From assembly GCA_023053685.1 (NCBI GenBank), contig JALIGW010000062.1, positions 124,001-188,000 on the forward strand: a stretch of DNA of 64,000 nucleotides, read 5' to 3'. Source of the DNA: Diadophis punctatus similis (lineage: Eukaryota > Chordata > Lepidosauria > Squamata > Dipsadidae). The notes below the pieces were generated by a model. The model had not been told where the DNA came from, searched no databases, and saw only the letters and a list, made by a program, of their open reading frames with translations. This document shows, one piece after another, positions 11,293 to 25,329 of this stretch. The position numbers and the translations under genes are program-made. Numbering within the stretch: position 1 is the stretch's first letter; the number at the start of each line of letters is the position of its first letter.

Positions 11293-12706
11293 TATTCTTT
11301 TTTTTAATTATTTTTTATGTACACAAAGACTTGACATGACAACATACAAACATATAGTCTTAGGAATCCCACTTCCTATCTTGCTTATAGCTAAAGATCA
11401 GTACAAAATTTCGTATACCTATATTGTAAATATTTACATTTCTAATTCATTTCAGTATCCATTTCTTCCATATATTCATCAGTGTAAGTTATCTTATTTA
11501 CTAAATCCTTACTTCTATCATAATTTAACTAACAATTCTCTATATTATCTAATAATATAATAGTATAATAATATAATATTGAATTAAATATTACTCAATA
11601 TTTAATCTCATTTAATTATTATATCACAACGTAGAATATTCCAATTTCTAATTAGCTTTGTATTCTATTTCATCTAACTCCCATATAAATTTCTTTAATA
11701 CATTCTCAATCCTCTATTTCTAATTACATTTATTTAGGAATCTATCTTCTCCATTGTGTAGAGACCCATATACATATATATCTAACCTATCTTTACTATT
11801 CATTTCATAACTCCGCATCACTATTGTTTCTATAAATTAGATTTCTCACCATATGCCATATAATTTATACTCTACCACACTTTAATATATTTTATTATCT
11901 ACTTGAAATATATATGATTTTTTATAATAATATTGCATCAATGTCCAATTTTCAAAGCTTCATAAGTATTCTATTTCTCTTTTTTAGTATATTGGAGTCC
12001 ATTTATGTTAATAGAAATCAATTTGATTTCTTCTCTCATTTTTATTTATATTGTTTTCTTGTTCTAGTTTCCCTTAATATCCTTCCTGTAGTTCTTTCTT
12101 GCTCTGTTTTTTCTTTTTCCTGTATTCTTTTTTCTCCTCTGTCTTTCGTTCTTTCCTCTATCACTCCTCCTCCTGACTGGTACCTTTCAATTCCTCCTTA
12201 CTTTCTTCTTTACTTTCTTCTTCACCTTCCATCTCAAAATATTGTTCATGAAATTCATGAGTTTTCTCAATTGAATCTATTTTAACTTTCCTTCCTCGCC
12301 ATGTCACTAAAATGCCCTCTGGCATCAGCCACCTAAATGTTTCCTTCTGTTTTATCAGTTGGGAAGTTAAAAATCGATATTGTCTTCTAAGATTCCTAAC
12401 CCGTCTTGGAATCTGCTTTAATACTATTATCTCCCTTCCTTTGTACTGAAATGTTTCTTCCCTGGTTCTATTGTAAATGCTATCTCTGACTGCCTTTTTT
12501 ATCAATTTTACGTGTATTTCTTTTGGTAATTTATGTCACCGCATGTAATTCGTGTTCACTCTAAAGGCCTCATCTATTTCTCTTATTATTTCTTGCTTAT
12601 CACGCTGCATTATTAGTGCTAATAGTTCCGCTATCTTTTCGTCTGTGTTTTCATCTTCATCTTCTTGGATATTCTGAAATGGAGACTGGCTGCTCTGTTG
12701 AGTTCC
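11293..12706 (-). mobile_element. LINE-1 fragment, A2
   Basis: Same truncated element. This copy has the RWLMPEG allele of ORF1p and a T-to-C interruption in the poly(T) tail. Confidence 0.75.
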
Positions 12707-12712
12707 TCATCA

Positions 12713-12977
12713 TTGTGTCCAGGAAAACACATTGTAAAAAAAACCTCACGAGTTCAAAAAATTTGATTGAACTTGCGAGAAGGTTTTTTTTTACAACGAG
12801 TTTCCCTGGACACAACGGCAAGGAACGCGATGGAGCTGGAAAGGTAAGACGAGTGTCTCGCTTCTCGCCCGCCCCACCTGCCAGAAATTCAGGTCTCTAC
12901 CCCTGATAATAAGGCCACCCCCTTATTTTGGGGGTCAAAAGAAAATAAGACCCTGTCTTATTTTCACGGAAACAGGG
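12713..12977. mobile_element. Fold-back element and TA-MITE pair, A2
   Basis: The fold-back element is 12713-12815 and the 78-bp TA-flanked MITE is 12900-12977, in the same relative positions as in A1. Confidence 0.6.
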
Positions 12978-13034
12978 TAGATGCCTTTGAAGATGGTCAT
13001 TTCTTTTGAAGGATTATTCACATTCCACACATTC

Positions 13035-14231
13035 CTACTGTTTTTGTAAATGGATCCTTTGATGTCTATAAAGGCTCCTGCTATGAGGAAAGCTCTTTCC
13101 ACACTCCAGGCATTTATGAGGTTTTTCTCCTGTGTGGATTCTTTCGTGTGAATAAAGGTTGCTGTTACGACTGAAGCTCTTTCCACACTCCAAGCATTTG
13201 TGTGGTTTTTCTCCAGTGTGGATTCTTTGATGTGTATAAAGGCTGCTACTCTGACTGAAGCTCTTTCCACACTCCAGGCATTTATGAGGTTTTTCTCCTG
13301 TGTGGATTCTTTGATGTGAATAAGTGCTGCTTTTATGACTGAAGCGCTTTCCACACTCCAAGCATTTATGAGATTTTTCTCCAGTGTGGATCCTTTTATG
13401 TCTATAAAGGCTGCCACTCTGACTGAAGCTCTTTCCACACTCCAGGCATTTATGAGGTTTTTCTCCAGTGTGGATTCTTTCGTGTGAATAAAGGTTGCTG
13501 TTACGACTGAAGCTCTTTCCACACTCCAGGCATTTATGAGATTCTTCTCCAGTGTGGATCCTTTTATGTCTATAAAGGCTGCCCCTCCGACTGAAGCTCT
13601 TTCCACACTCCAGGCATTTATGAGGTTTTTCTCCTGTGTGGATTCTTTGATGTGAATAAGTGCTGCTTTTATGACTGAAGCGCTTTCCACACTCCAAGCA
13701 TTTATGAGATTTTTCTCCAGTGTGGATCCTTTTATGTCTATAAAGGCTGACACTCTGACTGAAGCTCTTTCCACACTCCAGGCATTTATGAGGTTTTTCT
13801 CCTGTGTGGATTCTTTCGTGTGAATAAAGGTTGCTGTTACGACTGAAGCTCTTTCCACACTCCAAGCATTTATGCGGATTTTCTCCTGTGTGGATTCTTT
13901 GATGTGTATAAAGGCTGCTACTCTGACTGAAGCTCTTTCCACACTCCAGGCATTTATGAGATTTTTCTCCAGTGTGGATCCTTTTATGTCTATAAAGGCT
14001 GCCACTCTGACTGAAGCTCTTTCCACACTCCAGGCATTTATGACGTTTTCCCCCAATGTGGATTCTTTGATGTGAATAAGTGCTGCTTTTATGACTGAAG
14101 CTCTTTCTACACTCCAAGCATTTATGAGGTTTTTCTCCTGTGTGGATCCTTTGGTGTCTATAAAGGTTGCCCCTGTGACTGAAGCTCTTTCCACATTCTA
14201 GGCATTTATTTAAAATTCTGCTTTCTCCCAA
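13035..14231 (-). CDS. Headless C2H2 zinc-finger array, 14 fingers, A2
   Basis: Uninterrupted frame of 398 codons with 14 complete C2H2 fingers, ending RIHLQKQ. It lacks the RRGSLYR finger found before the QSSSLYT finger in the 15-finger units. Finger 6 reads QSVSLYR, shared only with A3. The frame begins at a TTG and has no ATG upstream before the TAG, so it can be translated only if spliced to an upstream exon or if the array has lost its start. DNA binding is inferred from the fold; expression is unknown. Confidence 0.65.
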   Translation of the reverse strand: MGESRILNKCLECGKSFSHRGNLYRHQRIHTGEKPHKCLECRKSFSHKSSTYSHQRIHIGGKRHKCLECGKSFSQSGSLYRHKRIHTGEKSHKCLECGKSFSQSSSLYTHQRIHTGENPHKCLECGKSFSRNSNLYSHERIHTGEKPHKCLECGKSFSQSVSLYRHKRIHTGEKSHKCLECGKRFSHKSSTYSHQRIHTGEKPHKCLECGKSFSRRGSLYRHKRIHTGEESHKCLECGKSFSRNSNLYSHERIHTGEKPHKCLECGKSFSQSGSLYRHKRIHTGEKSHKCLECGKRFSHKSSTYSHQRIHTGEKPHKCLECGKSFSQSSSLYTHQRIHTGEKPHKCLECGKSFSRNSNLYSHERIHTGEKPHKCLECGKSFPHSRSLYRHQRIHLQKQ

Positions 14232-14375
14232 TTTCTAGCCATTGCATTGCTTCCTTCTTTTTAGTCAAACCTGTATTTCTATAAAGATGAACGTTAGAAA
14301 AGAAAACATGGCCAGAAGTGCAACAATATTCAAAGGCAGCCCTTCCCAATGCAGAATTCCGACTTGGTTACTTGC

Positions 14376-16415
14376 CATGTCAAGTTGAATATCAGATTCA
14401 TCCTCTTCCAGGTCATCTGAGGAGAGAAGATATAAATGTGAGAGAAAGAAACATTTTAATTATTTATGAAATTTATATGCAGCCCATTTGGCAGTTCCAG
14501 TCAACTTTGGGCGACTTGGAATGTAAAGACTTCAAAAGATAACTTGGAAACAAGGGGCTCCTTAGGACTGCGTTGCTGAGACAGCACATGGTGATCAGGA
14601 AGCCCATTTCATAGTTTACAAGTATCCTTATGATAACAGTTCTCTCATTTTTGTAATAATTAACAGTGCTGTGAGTTTCTGCTAATTTCCACCAGGACCC
14701 ATCACATTTTTCTTTATTGGGGTGTTTTACAATACCATTTAAGCACTGTGGACATCTTGTAAAAGCACAAGGTAAATCTTTAGCACAAGAATGCTGTCCA
14801 TAATACTCAAAAGCCCCGCTTCTGGTTTTAGTTATTTCTTGGCTCTCCTCCCCACCAAACTGGAGTCCAGCCACTGGAGACTTGTGATGCAGAAGGATAT
14901 GAAAAGGCAAGATGGAGATCTTTTCCACCAGGCTGCACCTTCCTCTTCAGAGCCAGATTCCAAGCTGGAGTCCAGCGCTCCAATCCCATCTGATGGAATG
15001 ACTGGGCCCAAACTCCTCTCCAGCTCTTCAATCTCCTGTCTGATTTTCTCTCGTTCCGCCTCGAGTTCCATTGCTGAGACGCCTGTAAACAAGACATAAA
15101 AGTCAAAGAATGAATAGAATAGAATAGAATTACACAGTATACAGAATAGATTAGAATTAGAATAGAACACAATGTAGAATAGAATGGAGTGGAGTGGGAC
15201 GGAACAGAACTTTATTGTCACTTTAAATGCACACTAATCAGCATACATTAAAATGAAATTTCATTCTTTTCAGCTCTCAAAAGATAACCATGATGCATAT
15301 ACCCATATACTTATATGACACAGAGAAACATCACAGTGTAGTTTAGATGTATACATGTACAGGGCGAGAGAAATGAATCTTTAGAGTTTACCAGAACGGA
15401 TGGCATAGGAAAGAAAACTGCTACAGAATCTGATAGTCCTGCTAGAAATACTTTGAAACCTCCTCCCAGAGGGGAGCAACAGAAACAGACAGTGGAGTGG
15501 GGTCTCGAACAATGCTTTGAGCTCTAAGCACATAGCGCTTATAAGCAGTATCCTGAATAACGCTAAGTGAGCTTCTCTGCTGTCATCACTACTCTCTGTA
15601 GGGACTTTCTATCTGAGGCGCTGCTGCCACCAAACCAAATAGGGATACTGTTTGTTTAAACGCTCCCCATCCTGCCTCTGTAAAAAGCAGCCAGGAGAGG
15701 AAGAGAAAGATGTGCTCTGCTCATCCGATGCAGGAAACGCAGACGCTGGTTTGCAGGCTTCACTCTTCATGTACAAAGAGACCAATTCAGATTATAAAAA
15801 AGGGCTCACCCTCATTTCATTTATGCATTTGATTTATTAATTTATTTTTCACTGCCCAAAGGTCTCTGGGCGGCTCCTCAGAGCAGTGTTTTTATGACCG
15901 ATTTTACACCCATTTTCTTGCCATTCGCAGGTGCTTCTGACACGAATAAGCGCCACACGCAAAATAAAGCTCCCGCTCCGAACGTGTGGATGGGAAAGGA
16001 ACCCTCGGGAAGGGCCCGAGAGGAAGAGCGGTGGGGAAGGATTGTCCTTTTAAAGAGCCCCACCTGCAAAAACCGCACCCCCACCTCCGTCCACGGGTCT
16101 GCTGCGTTCACACGACAAGTTCGCGGCTGCGGGGCTGGCTCCAGCCCATCCCAGCTGGCTCAATCATAAAGCAAAGCTAATCCAGCCCTGGCTTCCCGCG
16201 GGCCTAGCTGCCGGGCGCCGCTCCCTCGGGCCGAAAGAGGCTGTCGCTGCCCCAACCTGACCGACAGCGCGGGTCCCACCTGCTCAAAGCCGCTACGGCT
16301 GGAGGAGCGCTTAGGAACCCTCGGCCGGAAGCGGGGGGAACACGCCGGGTAACGAACCAGGAAGTGACGTCACGCACGGCCTTAACGGAACCGGAATTAC
16401 AACCGCCATTTTCCC
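14376..16415 (-). pseudogene. SNAPC4: SNAPC4 5' exons 1-3 (fragment), copy A2
   Basis: Exon 3 14376-14416, exon 2 14939-15082, exon 1 ending at 16280. The coding sequence is unchanged from A1. Confidence 0.75.
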
Positions 16416-16854
16416 GTCTGAGGAAAGAGAAAGCCACACCTACTTTCACCAACTTGGGGCAAACAATCGCCTAGGCTCCGCCCTCCTGCCCATGCGTCAG
16501 CCAATGCGCTGTTCGCTTTCTTTTCCGGGCTTTGCCAATCTGCGGCCGCGGAGCATCATCCAATAGCGGCGCACAACGAGAGGGAGAGAGCCCGTGTGGT
16601 ATGAACACGTGATGTCTTGGAAACAGCCAACCAGGAGGAAAAGAAACAGAAAGGGGAGGTTGCAACGTGTGACGGTATTCAATGAACGGAGAGGACGCAA
16701 TCCTCCCGGGGCGCTTCCAGAAGGAGCCGTTCAGTCCGCGCGATCTCCCGCGGCAGACGGTTGGGTTCTGTTGCGTGCCGTAGAAGAGACCGAACTGTCA
16801 CGTAGAGGCTCCCCATTCAAGGGCAACCCTCTTCGGCCTCATTACACGATGCGG
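16285..16854 (-). promoter_or_regulatory. SNAPC4 promoter, copy A2
   Basis: All motifs described for A0 are retained; the junction CGG is at 16852-16854. Confidence 0.6.
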
Positions 16855-16989
16855 CCCTCTCGTGGGCCTCCCTCCCAGTGTCTCCCCGCCAGACCAGACC
16901 TCGGGCGCCCCGGCCTCCCCTCCCTCCCAGGCCTCCCTTCTCCGGAGGACCCTCCCGGACTGCGACTCCCGGCGTCCCCTTCGCCCTAC

Positions 16990-17205
16990 CTGCATCCGGC
17001 CGCATGCGCACTCGAATCGAAAAAGTCCTTCCGTCGTTTCTCTGATTCCCAAACTGAGCGCCTGACCGGCCTCGGTCCCCTTTCGGCCAAACTCCGCCTC
17101 TTCCTCCCCTGGCCCCGCCCCCTGTAGCTCTGCTTTCTTGGTCCGATTTCGGAAGTCGGAAGAAAGCCATCCCAATGGCTGGCGTCAGGGACCACGCCCC
17201 CTACT
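16990..17205 (-). promoter_or_regulatory. Zinc-finger exon 1 and promoter, copy A3
   Basis: Donor at 16990, ATG at 17003-17005; motifs intact. Confidence 0.6.
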
Positions 17206-18307
17206 CGACCCTTCAGCAGCCGCCTTCCTTCCATCTGCGTTCGTCCCCTCGCTTGGCTCCTCCCTTGCACCGCTGGCTCCGCCCCTCAGCTCCCTCCTCC
17301 CCGCCCTGCATGGCGGAATTGGGGCGAGGGGCTGGTGGGCGAATGGAGGATTCCCAAAGGGGCTGCAATGGATGGGAATGGATGGAAGGTTCCCTCGCCG
17401 GCCTCGGCTTTCGTGTCCCGGAACCCTTTCTGCCTCCCCGGAGCTACTCGCTACCCCGCCTGCAGCCACGTGGGCATCTCGGGGTGGCCCCCTTTCCTCC
17501 TGGCACCCCCAGTCCAGGTACTCCCTGGCATCAAGATCTGCTTTGTCTCCCCGCTGGAAGGAAGGAAGGGAGAGATCGCGCTCGTTATTGCCAGCCTCAA
17601 AAGAAGCCTTGAATATAGCGATCCCTCTGTGTATTATAAGGATTATGAATTAAATTTCACGGCCACCTGATGCCCGGAGACTCCTGGCAGTTTCCTAATG
17701 ATATAACTCGTTTTTGTTCTTGTGGGGCACCTACATTGTGAGAGGGGATGACGGGACAAATAATTAAGGGAAGAGGATAAAAGTGATTGCTGTAAAACTG
17801 TAATCAGGGCCTTGGTGGCTTTCAAAGCCAGGGTCCTTCTATCTTGGTGCCAAAATAAAAATATATTCTTGTATTCTGTTTGGCGATCAATCGGCTTCAA
17901 CACCAAGCTAAGGTCCAGTTTTGGGGACAACACAACGTCCCTTCCAGCTCTGTTGTCTTCTGTTCCGTTCCATTCCTCATCTTATCCTGATAATTAAAGG
18001 GTATTGGCCCCCAGGCAGAACCTTGGGGTACCCCACTGCCTATTTCCTTCTATGTGGAAGGGAAGTTCCTTTAAGGCAGGGGTGGGGAGCTATGCCCCCT
18101 TTATGACCTGTGGACTTCAACTCCCAGAATTCCTGAGCCAAGTGTTTTGTACATATTCTGGATGGATTCTCTTACTGTTTACTTACCTATTTTGACTTGC
18201 ATGCTTGTTCAATCACCCACAATGCTACTCTTCCCTGAAGTTCAAGAGCTGAGTGTTTACTGCCTGATTCCCTTCCAGTCACCAATGCAGTTTGTTTCGG
18301 CAGATAT

Positions 18308-19721
18308 ATATATTTTTTTAATTATTTTTTATGTACACAAAGACTTGACATGACAACATACAAACATATAGTCTTAGGAATCCCACTTCCTATCTTGCTT
18401 ATAGCTAAAGATCAGTACAAAATTTCGTATACCTATATTGTAAATATTTACATTTCTAATTCATTTCAGTATCCATTTCTTCCATATATTCATCAGTGTA
18501 AGTTATCTTATTTACTAAATCCTTAACTTCTATCATAATTTAACTAACAATTCTCTATATTATCTAATAATATAATAGTATAATAATATAATATTGAATT
18601 AAATATTACTCAATATTTAATCTCATTTAATTATTATATCACAACGTAGAATATTCCAATTTCTAATTAGCTTTGTATTCTATTTCATCTAACTCCCATA
18701 TAAATTTCTTTAATACATTCTCAATCCTCTATTTCTAATTACATTTATTTAGGAATCTATCTTCTCCATTGTGTAGAGACCCATATACATATATATCTAA
18801 CCTATCTTTACTATTCATTTCATAACTCCGCATCACTATTGTTTCTATAAATTAGATTTCTCACCATATGCCATATAATTTATACTCTACCACACTTTAA
18901 TATATTTTATTATCTACTTGAAATATATATGATTTTTTATAATAATATTGCATCAATGTCCAATTTTCAAAGCTTCATAAGTATTCTATTTCTCTTTTTT
19001 AGTATATTGGAGTCCATTTATGTTAATAGAAATCAATTTGATTTCTTCTCTCATTTTTATTTATATTGTTTTCTTGTTCTAGTTTCCCTTAATATCCTTC
19101 CTGTAGTTCTTTCTTGCTCTGTTTTTTCTTTTTCCTGTATTCTTTTTTCTCCTCTGTCTTTCGTTCTTTCCTCTATCACTCCTCCTCCTGACTGGTACCT
19201 TTCAATTCCTCCTTACTTTCTTCTTTACTTTCTTCTTCACCTTCCATCTCGAAATATTGTTCATGAAATTCATGAGTTTTCTCAATTGAATCTATTTTAA
19301 CTTTCCTTCCTCGCCATGTCACTAAAATGCCCTCTGGCATCAGCCAGCTAAATGTTTCCTTCTGTTTTATCAGTTGGGAAGTTAAAAATCGATATTGTCT
19401 TCTAAGATTCCTAACCCGTCTTGGAATCTGCTTTAATACTATTATCTCCCTTCCTTTGTACTGAAATGTTTCTTCCCTGGTTCTATTGTAAATGCTATCT
19501 CTGACTGCCTTTTTTATCAATTTTACGTGTATTTCTTTTGGTAATTTATGTCACCGCATGTAATTCGTGTTCACTCTAAAGGCCTCATCTATTTCTCTTA
19601 TTATTTCTTGCTTATCACGCTGCATTATTAGTGCTAATAGTTCCGCTATCTTTTCGTCTGTGTTTTCATCTTCATCTTCTTGGATATTCTGAAATGGAGA
19701 CTGGCTGCTCTGTTGAGTTCC
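18308..19721 (-). mobile_element. LINE-1 fragment, A3
   Basis: SWLMPEG allele as in A1 and A5. The poly(T) end is altered to ATATATATATTTTTTT, and a private A insertion is found near 18524. Confidence 0.75.
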
Positions 19722-19727
19722 TCATCA

Positions 19728-19992
19728 TTGTGTCCAGGAAAACACATTGTAAAAAAAACCTCACGAGTTCAAAAAATTTGATTGAACTTGCGAGAAGGTT
19801 TTTTTTTACAACGAGTTTCCCTGGACACAACGGCAAGGAACGCGATGGAGCTGGAAAGGTAAGACGAGTGTCTCGCTTCTCGCCCGCCCCACCTGCCAGA
19901 AATTCAGGTCTCTACCCCTGATAATAAGGCCACCCCCTTATTTTGGGGGTCAAAAGAAAATAAGACCCTGTCTTATTTTCACGGAAACAGGG
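19728..19992. mobile_element. Fold-back element and TA-MITE pair, A3
   Basis: Fold-back 19728-19830, MITE 19915-19992. Confidence 0.6.
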
Positions 19993-20049
19993 TAGATGCC
20001 TTTGAAGATGGTCATTTCTTTTGAAGGATTGTTCACATTCCACACATTC

Positions 20050-21246
20050 CTACTGTTTTTGTAAATGGATCCTTTGATGTCTATAAAGGCTCCTGCTATG
20101 AGGAAAGCTCTTTCCACACTCCAGGCATTTATGAGGTTTTTCTCCTGTGTGGATTCTTTCGTGTGAATAAAGGTTGCTGTTACGACTGAAGCTCTTTCCA
20201 CACTCCAAGCATTTGTGTGGTTTTTCTCCAGTGTGGATTCTTTGATGTGTATAAAGGCTGCTACTCTGACTGAAGCTCTTTCCACACTCCAGGCATTTAT
20301 GAGGTTTTTCTCCTGTGTGGATTCTTTGATGTGAATAAGTGCTGCTTTTATGACTGAAGCGCTTTCCACACTCCAAGCATTTATGAGATTTTTCTCCAGT
20401 GTGGATCCTTTTATGTCTATAAAGGCTGCCACTCTGACTGAAGCTCTTTCCACACTCCAGGCATTTATGAGGTTTTTCTCCAGTGTGGATTCTTTCGTGT
20501 GAATAAAGGTTGCTGTTACGACTGAAGCTCTTTCCACACTCCAGGCATTTATGAGATTCTTCTCCAGTGTGGATCCTTTTATGTCTATAAAGGCTGCCCC
20601 TCCGACTGAAGCTCTTTCCACACTCCAGGCATTTATGAGGTTTTTCTCCTGTGTGGATTCTTTGATGTGAATAAGTGCTGCTTTTATGACTGAAGCGCTT
20701 TCCACACTCCAAGCATTTATGAGATTTTTCTCCAGTGTGGATCCTTTTATGTCTATAAAGGCTGACACTCTGACTGAAGCTCTTTCCACACTCCAGGCAT
20801 TTATGAGGTTTTTCTCCTGTGTGGATTCTTTCGTGTGAATAAAGGTTGCTGTTACGACTGAAGCTCTTTCCACACTCCAAGCATTTATGCGGATTTTCTC
20901 CTGTGTGGATTCTTTGATGTGTATAAAGGCTGCTACTCTGACTGAAGCTCTTTCCACACTCCAGGCATTTATGAGATTTTTCTCCAGTGTGGATCCTTTT
21001 ATGTCTATAAAGGCTGCCACTCTGACTGAAGCTCTTTCCACACTCCAGGCATTTATGACGTTTTCCCCCAATGTGGATTCTTTGATGTGAATAAGTGCTG
21101 CTTTTATGACTGAAGCTCTTTCTACACTCCAAGCATTTATGAGGTTTTTCTCCTGTGTGGATCCTTTGGTGTCTATAAAGGTTGCCCCTGTGACTGAAGC
21201 TCTTTCCACATTCTAGGCATTTATTTAAAATTCTGCTTTCTCCCAA
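20050..21246 (-). CDS. Headless C2H2 zinc-finger array, 14 fingers, A3
   Basis: 398 open codons with the same finger order as A2, including the private QSVSLYR helix. This copy and A2 therefore shared an array after they diverged elsewhere. The start is missing, as in A2. Confidence 0.65.
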   Translation of the reverse strand: MGESRILNKCLECGKSFSHRGNLYRHQRIHTGEKPHKCLECRKSFSHKSSTYSHQRIHIGGKRHKCLECGKSFSQSGSLYRHKRIHTGEKSHKCLECGKSFSQSSSLYTHQRIHTGENPHKCLECGKSFSRNSNLYSHERIHTGEKPHKCLECGKSFSQSVSLYRHKRIHTGEKSHKCLECGKRFSHKSSTYSHQRIHTGEKPHKCLECGKSFSRRGSLYRHKRIHTGEESHKCLECGKSFSRNSNLYSHERIHTGEKPHKCLECGKSFSQSGSLYRHKRIHTGEKSHKCLECGKRFSHKSSTYSHQRIHTGEKPHKCLECGKSFSQSSSLYTHQRIHTGEKPHKCLECGKSFSRNSNLYSHERIHTGEKPHKCLECGKSFPHSRSLYRHQRIHLQKQ

Positions 21247-21390
21247 TTTCTAGCCATTGCATTGCTTCCTTCTTTTTAGTCAAACCTGTATTTCTATAAA
21301 GATGAACGTTAGAAAAGAAAACATGGCCAGAAGTGCAACAATATTCAAAGGCAGCCCTTCCCAATGCAGAATTCCGACTTGGTTACTTGC

Positions 21391-23439
21391 CATGTCAAGT
21401 TGAATATCAGATTCATCCTCTTCCAGGTCATCTGAGGAGAGAAGATATAAATGTGAGAGAAAGAAACATTTTAATTATTTATGAAATTTATATGCAGCCC
21501 ATTTGGCAGTTCCAGTCAACTTTGGGCGACTTGGAATGTAAAGACTTCAAAAGATAACTTGGAAACAAGGGGCTCCTTAGGACTGCGTTGCTGAGACAGC
21601 ACATGGTGATCAGGAAGCCCATTTCATAGTTTACAAGTATCCTTATGATAACAGTTCTCTCATTTTTGTAATAATTAACAGTGCTGTGAGTTTCTGCTAA
21701 TTTCCACCAGGACCCATCACATTTTTCTTTATTGGGGTGTTTTACAATACCATTTAAGCACTGTGGACATCTTGTAAAAGCACAAGGTAAATCTTTAGCA
21801 CAAGAATGCTGTCCATAATACTCAAAAGCCCCGCTTCTGGTTTTAGTTATTTCTTGGCTCTCCTCCCCACCAAACTGGAGTCCAGCCACTGGAGACTTGT
21901 GATGCAGAAGGATATGAAAAGGCAAGATGGAGATCTTTTCCACCAGGCTGCACCTTCCTCTTCAGAGCCAGATTCCAAGCTGGAGTCCAGCGCTCCAATC
22001 CCATCTGATGGAATGACTGGGCCCAAACTCCTCTCCAGCTCTTCAATCTCCTGTCTGATTTTCTCTCGTTCCGCCTCGAGTTCCATTGCTGAGACGCCTG
22101 TAAACAAGACATAAAAGTCAAAGAATGAATAGAATAGAATAGAATTACACAGTATACAGAATAGATTAGAATTAGAATAGAACACAATGTAGAATAGAAT
22201 GGAGTGGAGTGGGACGGAACAGAACTTTATTGTCACTTTAAATGCACACTAATCAGCATACATTAAAATGAAATTTCATTCTTTTCAGCTCTCAAAAGAT
22301 AACCATGATGCATATACCCATATACTTATATGACACAGAGAAACATCACAGTGTAGTTTAGATGTATACATGTACAGGGCGAGAGAAATGAATCTTTAGA
22401 GTTTACCAGAACGGATGGCATAGGAAAGAAAACTGCTACAGAATCTGATAGTCCTGCTAGAAATACTTTGAAACCTCCTCCCAGAGGGGAGCAACAGAAA
22501 CAGACAGTGGAGTGGGGTCTCGAACAATGCTTTGAGCTCTAAGCACATAGCGCTTATAAGCAGTATCCTGAATAACGCTAAGTGAGCTTCTCTGCTGTCA
22601 TCACTACTCTCTGTAGGGACTTTCTATCTGAGGCGCTGCTGCCACCAAACCAAACAGGGATACTGTTTGTTTAAACGCTCCCCATCCTGCCTCTGTAAAA
22701 AGCAGCCAGGAGAGGAAGAGAAAGATGTGCTCTGCTCATCCGATGCAGGAAACGCAGACGCTGGTTTGCAGGCTTCACTCTTCATGTACAAAGAGACCAA
22801 TTCAGATTATAAAAAAGGGCTCACCCTCATTTCATTTATGCATTTGATTTATTAATTTATTTTTCACTGCCCAAAGGTCTCTGGGCGGCTCCTCAGAGCA
22901 GCCCGCGCTGTGTTTTTATGACCGATTTTACACCCATTTTCTTGCCATTCGCAGGTGCTTCTGACACGAATAAGCGCCACACGCAAAATAAAGCTCCCGC
23001 TCCGAACGTGTGGATGGGAAAGGAACCCTCGGGAAGGGCCCGAGAGGAAGAGCGGTGGGGAAGGATTGTCCTTTTAAAGAGCCCCACCTGCAAAAACCGC
23101 ACCCCCACCTCCGTCCACGGGTCTGCTGCGTTCACACGACAAGTTCGCGGCTGCGGGGCTGGCTCCAGCCCATCCCAGCTGGCTCAATCATAAAGCAAAG
23201 CTAATCCAGCCCTGGCTTCCCGCGGGCCTAGCTGCCGGGCGCCGCTCCCTCGGGCCGAAAGAGGCTGTCGCTGCCCCAACCTGACCGACAGCGCGGGTCC
23301 CACCTGCTCAAAGCCGCTACGGCTGGAGGAGCGCTTAGGAACCCTCGGCCGGAAGCGGGGGGAACACGCCGGGTAACGAACCAGGAAGTGACGTCACGCA
23401 CGGCCTTAACGGAACCGGAATTACAACCGCCATTTTCCC
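21391..23439 (-). pseudogene. SNAPC4: SNAPC4 5' exons 1-3 (fragment), copy A3
   Basis: Exon 3 21391-21431, exon 2 21954-22097, exon 1 ending at 23304; intron 1 carries the 9-bp insertion. Confidence 0.75.
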
Positions 23440-23878
23440 GTCTGAGGAAAGAGAAAGCCACACCTACTTTCACCAACTTGGGGCAAACAATCGCCTAGGC
23501 TCCGCCCTCCTGCCCATGCGTCAGCCAATGCGCTGTTCGCTTTCTTTTCCGGGCTTTGCCAATCTGCGGCCGCGGAGCATCATCCAATAGCGGCGCACAA
23601 CGAGAGGGAGAGAGCCCGTGTGGTATGAACACGTGATGTCTTGGAAACAGCCAACCAGGAGGAAAAGAAACAGAAAGGGGAGGTTGCAACGTGTGACGGT
23701 ATTCAATGAACGGAGAGGACGCAATCCTCCCGGGGCGCTTCCAGAAGGAGCCGTTCAGTCCGCGCGATCTCCCGCGGCAGACGGTTGGGTTCTGTTGCGT
23801 GCCGTAGAAGAGACCGAACTGTCACGTAGAGGCTCCCCATTCAAGGGCAACCCTCTTCGGCCTCATTACACGATGCGG
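23309..23878 (-). promoter_or_regulatory. SNAPC4 promoter, copy A3
   Basis: CRE, CCAAT boxes, YY1-like site and E-box intact; junction CGG at 23876-23878. Confidence 0.6.
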
Positions 23879-24013
23879 CCCTCTCGTGGGCCTCCCTCCC
23901 AGTGTCTCCCCGCCAGACCAGACCTCGGGCGCCCCGGCCTCCCCTCCCTCCCAGGCCTCCCTTCTCCGGAGGACCCTCCCGGACTGCGACTCCCGGCGTC
24001 CCCTTCGCCCTAC

Positions 24014-24229
24014 CTGCATCCGGCCGCATGCGCACTCGAATCGAAAAAGTCCTTCCGTCGTTTCTCTGATTCCCAAACTGAGCGCCTGACCGGCCTCGGT
24101 CCCCTTTCGGCCAAACTCCGCCTCTTCCTCCCCTGGCCCCGCCCCCTGTAGCTCTGCTTTCTTGGTCCGATTTCGGAAGTCGGAAGAAAGCCATCCCAAT
24201 GGCTGGCGTCAGGGACCACGCCCCCTACT
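24014..24229 (-). promoter_or_regulatory. Zinc-finger exon 1 and promoter, copy A4
   Basis: Donor at 24014, ATG at 24027-24029; motifs intact. Confidence 0.6.
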
Positions 24230-25329
24230 CGACCCTTCAGCAGCCGCCTTCCTTCCATCTGCGTTCGTCCCCTCGCTTGGCTCCTCCCTTGCACCGCTGG
24301 CTCCGCCCCTCAGCTCCCTCCTCCCCGCCCTGCATGGCGGAATTGGGGCGAGGGGCTGGTGGGCGAATGGAGGATTCCCAAAGGGGCTGCAATGGATGGG
24401 AATGGATGGAAGGTTCCCTCGCCGGCCTCGGCTTTCGTGTCCCGGAACCCTTTCTGCCTCCCCGGAGCTACTCGCTACCCCGCCTGCAGCCACGTGGGCA
24501 TCTCGGGGTGGCCCCCTTTCCTCCTGGCACCCCCAGTCCAGGTACTCCCTGGCATCAAGATCTGCTTTGTCTCCCCGCTGGAAGGAAGGAAGGGAGAGAT
24601 CGCGCTCGTTATTGCCAGCCTCAAAAGAAGCCTTGAATATAGCGATCCCTCTGTGTATTATAAGGATTATGAATTAAATTTCACGGCCACCTGATGCCCG
24701 GAGACTCCTGGCAGTTTCCTAATGATATAACTCGTTTTTGTTCTTGTGGGGCACCTACATTGTGAGAGGGGATGACGGGACAAATAATTAAGGGAAGAGG
24801 ATAAAAGTGATTGCTGTAAAACTGTAATCAGGGCCTTGGTGGCTTTCAAAGCCAGGGTCCTTCTATCTTGGTGCCAAAATAAAAATATATTCTTGTATTC
24901 TGTTTGGCGATCAATCGGCTTCAACACCAAGCTAAGGTCCAGTTTTGGGGACAACACAACGTCCCTTCCAGCTCTGTTGTCTTCTGTTCCGTTCCATTCC
25001 TCATCTTATCCTGATAATTAAAGGGTATTGGCCCCCAGGCAGAACCTTGGGGTACCCCACTGCCTATTTCCTTCTATGTGGAAGGGAAGTTCCTTTAAGG
25101 CAGGGGTGGGGAGCTATGCCCCCTTTATGACCTGTGGACTTCAACTCCCAGAATTCCTGAGCCAAGTGTTTTGTACATATTCTGGATGGATTCTCTTACT
25201 GTTTACTTACCTATTTTGACTTGCATGCTTGTTCAATCACCCACAATGCTACTCTTCCCTGAAGTTCAAGAGCTGAGTGTTTACTGCCTGATTCCCTTCC
25301 AGTCACCAATGCAGTTTGTTTCGGCAGAT

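Larger units (their letters stand above)
9363..16854. repeat. Amplicon unit A2 (7492 bp)
   Basis: Long spacer, 14-bp segment absent, 14-finger array, no CCCGCGCTG insertion. The length differs from A4 by -84 (one finger), +492 (spacer) and -14, plus 1 bp elsewhere. Confidence 0.95.
16855..23878. repeat. Amplicon unit A3 (7024 bp)
   Basis: Short spacer, 14-bp segment present, 14 fingers, CCCGCGCTG insertion present near 22900. It combines the A2-type finger array with the A1-type spacer and LINE-1 allele. Confidence 0.95.
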